From positions 1 to 25,886 of the forward strand of contig JAJZWQ010000027.1 in the NCBI GenBank assembly GCA_021846605.1: a DNA stretch of 25,886 nucleotides. Reading direction: 5' to 3'. The stretch is from Bacillota bacterium (lineage in GTDB: Bacteria > Bacillota_E > RBS10-35 > JAJYVN01). Made by a program: the position numbers and the translations under genes. Of the stretch, positions 1-6,676 are shown one piece after another; the first letter of the stretch is position 1, and every line of letters starts with the position of its first letter. The notes below the pieces were generated by a model that was not told where the DNA came from, did no database searches, and worked only from the letters and a program-made list of their open reading frames with translations.

Positions 1-150
1 GCAAATGGCCCCTGGCACGTACAGGGGAGCACACGCAAGAGTATCTGGATCGGTGCTGCACCCACGTCGGCCACGTGGTACACAGTCCGGTCGGTCTCCC
101 CTGCCGGGGTGACGGGACCGGTCGCTCCGGCGCTGCAGACAGGGGCCTGA
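1..150 (+). CDS. 3' end of an upstream glycoside hydrolase paralogue (partial)
   Basis: The window opens inside an open frame that ends at a TGA at 148-150. Its 49 residues match the last 49 residues of the hydrolase gene ending at 2050 at all but two positions (N/K and A/T). The DNA matches 1901-2055 with about six substitutions, mostly at third codon positions. This stretch is the end of a C-terminal fibronectin-III-like beta domain (GPWHVQGST, TWYTVRSVSPAG). The substitution pattern suggests the gene was under protein-level selection after duplication. The catalytic part lies to the left of the window, so whether this copy is intact cannot be judged. Confidence 0.75.
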   Translation, partial: ANGPWHVQGSTRKSIWIGAAPTSATWYTVRSVSPAGVTGPVAPALQTGA

Positions 151-343
151 CGCTGCCCTACGAATCCGCATTCGCACCCGGATGGGGGATGGCGACGACG
201 GGAGCCGCATGCACCCGAATCACGAGCCGCATCCCCCACCCCCCAGCGGGACCGGTGCCCGCCATGCTGCGGCGGCGGCTCCTCGAACCAGCGCGGAGGC
301 ATGCTCGATGTCCTCCGGGGACCCGTGAAGGGGGTTGGTGTTG

Positions 344-2050
344 ATGCCCGTGGTTCGCCCCGGCACAAAGCGCCGGTGGACCGTTTTGGCACTCGGCGTC
401 GTGGTGGCGATCGGCCTGGCCGCCTGTGCGCTGAAGCCCGGCGGCGCGCCTGCAAAGGCGTCGGCCGCACCGCCCGTGCCGCACGGTCTGCCCGTCCCTG
501 GCATCCCCCAGTCCGTTGGGCTGCAGCTGGATGCTCTCCCTCGCTGGACCACTCCCCAGGCCTGGACGTTCCTCGCAAAGAGCGGGGCAGGGTTGATTCG
601 TTCGCATCTCATGTGGGCGGTGGTCCAGCCGACAACAGCGCCGCCAAACTTCAGCGACGGCGGGTACAACGCGTTTGTGCAGCACCTGACGGACCTGCAC
701 ATCCGGCTGGTCATGGAACTGACGTTTTGCAATCCCGCCTTCCCGTCACCGGCAACCGCGGCCGGGCGCGCGGCGTTCGCCACATTCGCCGCAGATGCAG
801 CCAAGCACTTTCACAACGACGGCGTCATCTGGGAAATCTGAAATGAGCCCAATGGCAGCTACTGGAACTGCACCGGCCAGACGGGGGGCGCTCAGTCACA
901 CCCCAACGCCTACACCAAGCTGGCCCTGGCCACCTCCGCCGCCATCTGGAAGGTGGATCCGTCGGCCACAATCATCGGGCCCGCTAGTGAGTATTTTAGT
1001 TTTCCGTGGTTCCACGCAATGATCACTGACGGCTTGTTGGGCGCCCTGTCCGCGTTTTCCGTCCACGGATACACGCCCAATATCTTCGAACCAGAAGACC
1101 TGGCGCCCTATTTCAGCCAGTTGGAGGCATTCCTAGGGCGCCATCCGGTGAAGGGGCATCCCCTTCCCATGGTCATGAGCGAGTACGGCTACCAGTCCTT
1201 AAACCCGCTGCCGAAAGGGGGGTGCTGCACCCTCGCCGTGCAGGCGGACTATGTCGTGCGCCTGATGCTGGATGACCTGCAGTCCGGAACGGTCCTGTCC
1301 GTCTGGTACGACTTCATGGGTCCCCAATGGGGCGTCATAACCAACCCCTGGCCGTGCGACGAAACTGGTTGCACCCCTACGCATTCCACGCCCAAGCCGT
1401 CCTACACGGCGGTGCAGGTACTGGACCGCACGCTGAGCGGCCAGAACTACGTCGCTGCGGACGACGTGGCCGCGTGCGCCAACGGAGAGCACGCCATCCG
1501 CCTCTCCAAAGGCGGCGAGGCCTTCTGGGCTGTCTATCCTGCCAACCCCAACCCGACCGCCGTCCATGCCGGCCGTTTCTACGTCGGCAGCAACCGGGTC
1601 ACCCTGGTCAGCCAGTACGGCACCCGCAGCCAGGCGACGGCCACCAACGGGGTGCTCTCCGCCTATTTCCAGCCCGCGGTGACCTACCTGCTAGGCGCCT
1701 CCGGCCGTGTGCCCCCTCCCCCACCCTCGCACGTGCGGTTCCCGAGCTCAGTCGCCTCCCTGATGACGCAGTTCTTCACCCGGGAACCAGCGGGCAGCCC
1801 AATGTCCCTGATGGGTTCCCCTGTCGGCCAGGGTAAGGTGGCGCTGCTCTGGCACCCGCTGTGTGGCGTCGGCTCATACCAAATCCTGAGCGGTGCCAGC
1901 GCAAAGGGCCCCTGGCACGTGCAGGGGAGCACACGCAAGAGTATCTGGATCGGTACTGCGCCCACGTCGGCCACGTGGTACACGGTCCGGTCGGTCTCCC
2001 CTGCCGGGGTGACGGGACCGGTCGCTCCCGCGCTGCAGACAGGGGCCTGA
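344..2050 (+). pseudogene. Secreted clan GH-A glycoside hydrolase lipoprotein, interrupted by an in-frame TGA
   Basis: One reading frame runs from ATG 344 (AAGGGGG ribosome binding site at 329-334; TTG 335 also possible) to TGA 2048-2050, broken only by TGA at 839-841. Residues 1-28 are a lipoprotein signal with lipobox LAAC, so the product would be anchored outside the membrane. The N-terminal half has a (beta/alpha)8 pattern like GH39/GH5 enzymes. The block WEI-stop-NEPNGSYW is the acid/base loop, with the stop exactly at the Trp of WNEP. MSEYGY near 1175-1192 carries the probable nucleophile Glu (codon 1181-1183). The C-terminus is a fibronectin-III-like domain shared with the copy ending at 150. 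No other lesion is visible over 1.7 kb, so the stop is recent, a sequencing error, or read through. The exact family and substrate are uncertain. Confidence 0.7.
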
Positions 2051-2527
2051 CGCTGTCCCGGGGATCGACCCCACGGTTGGGGGTGGCTGGGGGATAGGGA
2101 CGACGGAGGGCGCAATCACCCGGACGAGGCGCCGCATCCCCCATCCCGCGGGCGGGACCGGTGACCACAGGTCGGCCTCGGCGCATCACGCCAGCGCCGA
2201 GGCATGGCCGATGCTTTAGGGAGAGCGGCCGTTCACGCCAACCACCGTGGGACGGAACCCCCTTCCGCCATTCAGGGGCCGTTGCGGCGCGGACGCATCC
2301 GCCCTGCCGACACCGAAGCATCCGGGGCTACCCACGGCTGCAGCGTCCGCGGCCCACACCCAGGCACGTTGACCAATCGCATCGGCGGGGGGGCTCTGAG
2401 GAGCCACCCCCGCTTCTGTCAATCGACGCGGTGTTGGCCCACGGCCAGAACGCCATCCCTGCAGTGTCGGACTGCGGTCGGCACTAATGCGCCCCGGACT
2501 GACGACTTCGTCCGGGGCCACGGTCCG
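2051..2527. other. Intergenic region without a convincing gene
   Basis: The first 170 bases resemble the flank at 151-330 as part of the tandem duplication. Both flanks carry a GGGGGAT(G/A) block facing CATCCCCC about 38 bases later, a possible long-loop hairpin. Open frames here have no motif, no ribosome binding site and unconvincing composition. A terminator-like hairpin lies at 2385-2412. Confidence 0.5.
2385..2412. terminator. Terminator-like GC-rich hairpin
   Basis: GCGGGGGGGCTC at 2385-2396 pairs with GAGCCACCCCCGC at 2400-2412, with one bulged base and a tight loop. CTTCTGTC follows on the plus strand, so the T-tract is weak. It could end transcription from the hydrolase copy on the left or from the decayed minus-strand gene on the right. 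Confidence 0.45.
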
Positions 2528-2935
2528 TCACGCCGGTCGCGCCAGGGTCTCGGGGACCGCCATCGGCGGCACCGCCCTCAACCTGCTGGCGGTGGTGCGC
2601 GCAAGGGCGACGCGCAGGGTGTAGGTGCGGGCACCGGGGTCGGAGATCTGCCCGCGGCCGGGGAGGACGGCGGCAGCGTGCGCCGGTGACGCGTGCAAAA
2701 GCGCTTCCGGCGTGCCGGCGTAAATCAGCGCCCTCCCCGGCGGACCGACCGCCGTCACCGTCAGGAAGCCGCCCCCGTGGGGGCGGGACCGAACCCGGGC
2801 AGGGCACCTCCGGGGAGGGTCGGCTGCGGCGCGCCACCCGGTTGGGCCCAGCTGCTCCCGTCAAAGTCCCCGTAGACCCCCTGCACCCAATAGACCGGAG
2901 CGCGCACCCCGTGTAGAGCACCCCACGGGGCGGAC
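2528..2935 (-). pseudogene. Remnant resembling a transglutaminase-type (TgpA/DUF3488-like) membrane protein
   Basis: Read on the minus strand, one frame contains APVYWVQGVYGDFDGSSW (about 2850-2905). This resembles the RGxxYDxYDGxxW block found between the membrane part and the transglutaminase domain of TgpA-like proteins. About 100 bases further on, the frame ends at a TGA (2761-2763). The plausible continuation, TVTAVGPPGRALIYAGTPEALL, lies in a neighbouring frame and runs to a TGA at 2528-2530. The gene therefore needs at least one frameshift and lacks the membrane segments and the Cys-His-Asp catalytic domain. The family assignment rests on one short motif and is tentative. That this is old coding sequence is more secure than what it encoded. 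Confidence 0.35.
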
Positions 2936-3002
2936 ACAACGCAAGAGCTACCTGCGCCTAAATGGCGCCGCCCCCCTAGTGGCGCCGATGATTTAGTCGG
3001 CA

Positions 3003-3021
3003 TATAATCACCCAGGGGTGA
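3003..3021 (+). promoter_or_regulatory. -10 box and palindromic operator of the metal regulator operon
   Basis: TATAAT at 3003-3008 is a consensus -10 box, conspicuous in this GC-rich DNA. It shares its last base with a perfect palindrome, TCACCC-AG-GGGTGA (3008-3021), which would sit on the transcription start. No good -35 box is visible 17 bases upstream. The right arm with its neighbour, GGGGTGA at 3015-3021, also serves as a ribosome binding site for ATG 3031. A bound repressor here would block initiation, which suggests autoregulation by the downstream DtxR/MntR protein. The binding is inferred. Confidence 0.5.
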
Positions 3022-3030
3022 CTGGCGAAA

Positions 3031-3804
3031 ATGTCGCAAGGGACACACCTGGCGGCAGAGGACTACCTGGCGGACATCTACCGCTTAGAGGCGGAGGGGG
3101 TCAGCGCCACCACCGGCGCCGTGGCGGAGCGGCGCAGCGTGACTCCGGCCTCCGCGACAGCCATGTTCAAGCGCCTGGCGCGCGACGGCTTCGTGACGTA
3201 CCGGGAGTATGAAGGTGTGGTGCTGACCGACGAGGGCCAGCGGCTGGCGCTCGGCGTGTTGCGGCGACACCGCCTCGTCGAACGCTTTCTCACCGACGTG
3301 CTGCGGCTGCCCTGGGACCAAGTCGACGGGATCGCTGATCAGATGGAGCACGGGCTCCCGGACATCGTCGTCGACGCGCTGGAGTCGCTGCTCGGCAACC
3401 CGTTCACCTGTCCGCACGGCTATCCCATCCCCGATCGCGAGGGGCATGTGCTAGAGGTCCCGACGTTGCGCACGCTCGCGGACCTCCGCGCCGGCGACGG
3501 CGCGGTGGTCGCGCGCGTGGATGAGCGCGTGCCCGGCTTGCTCGCCTATCTCGACGGCCTGGGGGTCGTTCCGGGTGCCGCCCTGCACGTGGTGGACGTG
3601 AACCCGCTGGACGAGACCGTCTCCATCCGGACCGAGGCGACATCCGAGCGGGCGCATGTCGTGGGCCCGCGCATCGCGCACGCCGTGAGCGTCGTCCCCC
3701 CGGAACTTGGCGCATGGGATCCCGCTCCCCGTGGCCACGGGGAGAACGGCGCGTCCACCCCGCACACCGGAGACGACGGCACGGGCCCGGAGGGAGTGCA
3801 CTGA
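3031..3804 (+). CDS. mntR: MntR/DtxR-family metal-dependent transcriptional regulator
   Basis: The 257-residue protein has an N-terminal winged helix-turn-helix (residues about 8-70), a metal-binding and dimerisation domain (about 70-140) and a C-terminal SH3/FeoA-like domain (about 150-220), followed by a polar tail. Aligned by eye with known members, the metal site has Asp in EDYL (Met in DtxR, Asp in MntR), His and Glu in RRHRLVERF, and Asp-x-x-Glu-His in ADQMEH (Cys in DtxR, Glu in MntR). Replacing both Met and Cys with acidic residues is manganese-like rather than iron-like. The MntR Glu11 position is Ala, so the site may bind one metal rather than two. The stop overlaps the transporter start by one base (TGATG), so the two genes are cotranscribed. 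Holo-regulator probably represses the operon. Confidence 0.88.
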   Translation: MSQGTHLAAEDYLADIYRLEAEGVSATTGAVAERRSVTPASATAMFKRLARDGFVTYREYEGVVLTDEGQRLALGVLRRHRLVERFLTDVLRLPWDQVDGIADQMEHGLPDIVVDALESLLGNPFTCPHGYPIPDREGHVLEVPTLRTLADLRAGDGAVVARVDERVPGLLAYLDGLGVVPGAALHVVDVNPLDETVSIRTEATSERAHVVGPRIAHAVSVVPPELGAWDPAPRGHGENGASTPHTGDDGTGPEGVH

Positions 3805-5144
3805 TGGGCGTGCTCCGTCCCGCCGTCGCCATCACCTCGGAGGACCGCAACCGGGCGACCGACCGGCGCCGCGTCGGGCTTCTGCGTTCGCGAAACAGCC
3901 GGCTACTGCTCCTTTTGACGCTGGTCGGCCCCGGCATCCTGGTCATGCTGGGTGAGAACGACGCGCCGAGCATGCTGTCCTACGCGGCCACCGGTGCGCA
4001 GTTCGGGGCCTCATTCTTCCTGCCGTTCATCGTACTCACGTTCGCCATGGCCTACGTCGTTCAGGAGATGACGGTGCGCCTTGGGGTGGCCACGCACCGC
4101 GGCCACGCCGAGTTGATCTTCGACCGGTTCGGCCCCTTTTGGGGCTGGTTTGCGATGGCCGACCTCACGCTGGGCAACTTCCTCACCCTGGTGACTGAAT
4201 TTATCGGAGTCCGCGCCGGACTCGGGTTCTTCGGCGTCCCGCCCCTGGTCTCGGTGGCACTTGCCGTGGGTGTCGTCATCCTAGCCTCGGTGACCAGCCG
4301 CTACTGGACCTGGGAGCGGATGACGCTGGGCCTCGCCCTGTTCAATCTGATCTTCATTCCGGTGGCCCTACTGGCGCACGCCGACTGGGGTGCGGTGGGG
4401 CGGTCGTTCCTGACGTGGGCGCCGCTCCCCGGCGGCTTCAACTCCAACACGCTGCTCATCCTGGTGGCCGACATCGGCGCGACGGTCACCCCCTGGATGC
4501 TCTTCTTTCAACAGAGCGCCGTCTCCGATAAGGGCCTAACGATCGACGACCTCAAGCACGGGCGCATTGACACGGCCCTTGGCGCCCTGCTAGCCTCGCT
4601 TGCCGCGTGCGCCACGGTCGTGGCGACGATACCGCTTTTCATCCACCACATCAGCGCCGGCAACTTCCAGGCGGCGCAGTTCGCGCAGGCCCTGGAACCG
4701 TATATCGGGCACTTCGCCGCGGCGCTGTTCGCCCTGGGCATCTTTGAAGCCGGCATGGTGGCCGCCATGACGATCTCGAGTTCGTCGGCCTATGCGTTCG
4801 GCGAGGTCACGCGGACGGCGCGCAGCCTCAACCGGCCGTTGCGTGAGGGATGGCCCTTCTACTCCGTGTTGGTCGTCATCGCCGCCGTGGCCGGTGCTCT
4901 TGTCCTGATCCCAGGCGCACCCCTGGAGTACATCGTCCTGATCGTCAATGTCATCGCTGTGCTGGCCATGCCCCCGGCTCTCATCTTCCTGTACCTGCTG
5001 TGCAGGGACCCCGAGATCGTGGGGGACCTGACCACCTCGCCGGTGCAAAACCTCGTCATCAGCGCCGTCGTCGTGTTTCTGACCGGTGCCGGTCTGTTCT
5101 TCGCCGTGACCATCCTGTTCCCGGGTCTGCTGCCGACTGCGTGA
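3804..5144 (+). CDS. NRAMP-family divalent metal transporter with altered binding motifs
   Basis: The start is ATG 3804, overlapping the regulator stop and preceded by GGAGGGA at 3789-3795. The 446-residue protein has about eleven membrane helices in the NRAMP/LeuT arrangement. In TM1 the canonical DPGN is replaced by DAPS (Asp53) within GPGILVMLGENDAPSM. In TM6 the canonical ATVMPHN is replaced by ATVTPWM (residues 226-232). The metal-ligating Asn of TM1 and Met of TM6 are thus absent while the TM1 Asp remains. In the family the TM6 Met favours Mn2+ and Fe2+ over Mg2+ and Ca2+, and a subgroup lacking it (NRMT) carries Mg2+. Control by a MntR-type regulator still suggests a transition-metal role. 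Calling this mntH would go beyond the sequence. Confidence 0.88.
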   Translation: MGVLRPAVAITSEDRNRATDRRRVGLLRSRNSRLLLLLTLVGPGILVMLGENDAPSMLSYAATGAQFGASFFLPFIVLTFAMAYVVQEMTVRLGVATHRGHAELIFDRFGPFWGWFAMADLTLGNFLTLVTEFIGVRAGLGFFGVPPLVSVALAVGVVILASVTSRYWTWERMTLGLALFNLIFIPVALLAHADWGAVGRSFLTWAPLPGGFNSNTLLILVADIGATVTPWMLFFQQSAVSDKGLTIDDLKHGRIDTALGALLASLAACATVVATIPLFIHHISAGNFQAAQFAQALEPYIGHFAAALFALGIFEAGMVAAMTISSSSAYAFGEVTRTARSLNRPLREGWPFYSVLVVIAAVAGALVLIPGAPLEYIVLIVNVIAVLAMPPALIFLYLLCRDPEIVGDLTTSPVQNLVISAVVVFLTGAGLFFAVTILFPGLLPTA

Positions 5145-5160
5145 ACGTGAGGTGAGTGCG

Positions 5161-5406
5161 GTGGAAATGCAGACGACGCTCGGACCGTCCCCGCGGCTGC
5201 ATGTGTCGGAACGGACCGGTCCGCGCGACGCCTGGGTGCTTGACGTACTGGAGCCCGACCAGCTCGTTGGCGCCAAGGAGGCGCACTATCCGCGCGCGCG
5301 GCTGGGGCGCGGTACGCGGGCCCTGATGTGGGGGATGCGCGGCTACGTGATCTTCATGCTCGTCGTCGTCGGCTATCAGGTCTGGACCACCATTCACCCC
5401 GCCTGA
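5161..5406 (+). CDS. Small single-span membrane protein of the metal operon
   Basis: An 81-residue protein starts at GTG 5161 with GAGGTGA at 5149-5155 (GTG 5152 and ATG 5167 are alternatives). It begins 16 bases after the transporter stop. The first 60 residues are hydrophilic and end in a basic stretch (RARLGRGTRALMWGMR). One hydrophobic helix follows (residues 61-77, GYVIFMLVVVGYQVW) and then a four-residue tail. The positive-inside rule places the N-terminal part in the cytoplasm. I do not recognise a family. Position suggests an accessory or regulatory subunit of the transporter, as small membrane proteins such as MgtS are for other metal transporters. That role is inference. A clean start, operon spacing and a sensible membrane segment support a real gene. 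Confidence 0.65.
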   Translation: MEMQTTLGPSPRLHVSERTGPRDAWVLDVLEPDQLVGAKEAHYPRARLGRGTRALMWGMRGYVIFMLVVVGYQVWTTIHPA

Positions 5407-6309
5407 GCGCAGGGCCGCAAGGGTGTCCAAGAAGACCCGGGCCGCGGGGGGCAACGTCGGCATCGCAGCCGAAGGTAGGCGGGCTCGGAGATCGATCGAC
5501 CACCGCAGGGTGCCGCGAGGGAAACGATGTCCCCTCTGTGGCCACGGGTGCCTGGAGGTCCGCCCCAACGGCCTCCGCTACAGCACCAGACGCTAAGGCC
5601 GCGCAACTCCATCAACGCAGCCGCTCACCCCCATCCCACTTGTACCGGCCTGGTAGGAGTGATCCTGCTCTGGACGTTCATAGGCGGGGCCTTCGGGGCG
5701 TGCCCCCCTCAGTGACTCAGGGTCGTCCTGGCATCCTCGGCATCTCCCACATGGCCGTTGCTTCGAGCGCGTCGCCGGGCTGCTTCCCAAAGACGGCGAC
5801 GTCTTCGCCCACCTTGAGCCAGCCCACGCTGGCTGCCGTGCCGGGCCCGCCCGGCGTGCACCACCGTGTTCGAGGTGGTATCCACCGTCTCCGGCTTGCC
5901 ACTGTGCCGCGGTCCGGGTTCCGGGCCGCGCTGCCGCACGTGGCCGCCTGCTCGTGGAGGTGGAGGACGGCCTTGACCCGTGGCATGGCGGTCTCCCTGG
6001 CAGCCGCCACGACGGCCGTGCGCATTGGCGGACAGGTCTACTTGGGGCCATCGCCAGGCGATGGTGGACAGCCGCCGTCGCTACCGTCGCGGTCGTCGCG
6101 GTCGGCGCGGTCGGCGCGGTCGGCGCGGTCGGCGCGGCGGTGATTGCATTGCTGGGCCGATCCGGGTTGGCGATAGTGATCTTTGCGGCCGGGCTGCGGC
6201 CGGTCGGGGCCTCGGCGAACACATGTGGCGACCACGGGGTGCAGAGCTGTGGAGCGGGTTGGCCATCACCATCCGTGCCTGAAGCGGATCCTGATCCTGA
6301 GCCTAAGCC
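5407..6309. other. Decayed intergenic region
   Basis: No intact gene is visible. Short stretches look like former coding DNA in changing frames. On the plus strand GVILLWTFIGGAFG (about 5660-5700) and a hydrophobic Val/Ala/Gly run (about 6060-6190) resemble membrane segments. On the minus strand a frame ending at 5717 carries VGWLKVGEDVAVFGKQPGD. None has a start with a ribosome binding site or a recognisable domain. I read this as gene debris left of the molybdenum cluster. Confidence 0.45.
6092..6136. repeat. Short tandem repeat, 9-bp unit GTCGGCGCG
   Basis: Four perfect copies of GTCGGCGCG lie at 6101-6136, preceded by one degenerate copy (GTCGTCGCG) at 6092-6100. The array lies within the decayed region and in no intact gene. 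In one frame it encodes repeating Val-Gly-Ala. It probably arose by replication slippage. Confidence 0.8.
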
Positions 6310-6477
6310 CTCACGGGCAACTGCACCACCATCGGTTTCGTCGTCGCCGCAAAGAGCATCGCCCGTTGGGAAGCTGCCCGCACGCATGCCGCGTACTTTC
6401 TGATCGGCACGCTTTCCAGCATCGGGATCGCCGTCCTTGTCGGCGTGGCTGCCAGGCACCTCCTGATGACCATGTGA
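6310..6477 (+). pseudogene. C-terminal remnant of a DUF3307-like membrane protein
   Basis: The frame ending at TGA 6475-6477 reads LTGNCTTIGFVVAAKSIARW, then AAYFLIGTLSSIGIAVLVGVAA. This closely resembles the end of DUF3307 integral membrane proteins (IGFxxAAKSIxRF, then AEYFLIGTLxS). The same frame has a TAA at 6304-6306. The expected preceding residues (LKRILILSL) lie in another frame just upstream, so a frameshift near 6300 separates them. The N-terminal two thirds cannot be found. The family match is from memory of its conserved C-terminus. Confidence 0.5.
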
Positions 6478-6676
6478 CCTCGCGATCGCCCAGTCCGGGT
6501 CGGCCGGTTCGGGCTGTATGGCGCGCACGTACGACGGCGATCCTGCACCGGAGGACGCCTTGCCGTCGAAGCGCGGCGCTCCGGCAGGGAGGAGCGGGCA
6601 GGGGGCGAAGCCGGAGGGCCGCCGGTCGAGGACGCGGGTTCAGCCGGACGGAAGGGGGGGGAGGGCGCGGGCGGCG

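Larger units (their letters stand above)
1..2220. repeat. Tandem duplication of a ~1.9 kb gene unit
   Basis: Positions 1-155 match 1901-2055 at an offset of exactly 1900, at about 96 percent identity. The intergenic DNA downstream of each copy is also related. GGGGGAT followed by GACGACGG occurs at 184-201 and 2090-2106. GCCGCATCCCCC occurs at 226 and 2131. GGGACCGGTG occurs at 248 and 2154. GAGGCATG occurs near 296 and 2198. The offset drifts only to 1905-1906. The unit is therefore gene plus flank, repeated head to tail. More copies may lie to the left. Confidence 0.7.

Noticed and set aside
839..841. Genome-wide reassignment of TGA to Trp
   Set aside because: At least nine intact genes in this window end at TGA with family-typical lengths and use TGG for Trp.
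6092..6136. CRISPR-like or regulatory repeat array
   Set aside because: The units are 9 bases, directly adjacent and without spacers, so this is a simple tandem repeat.
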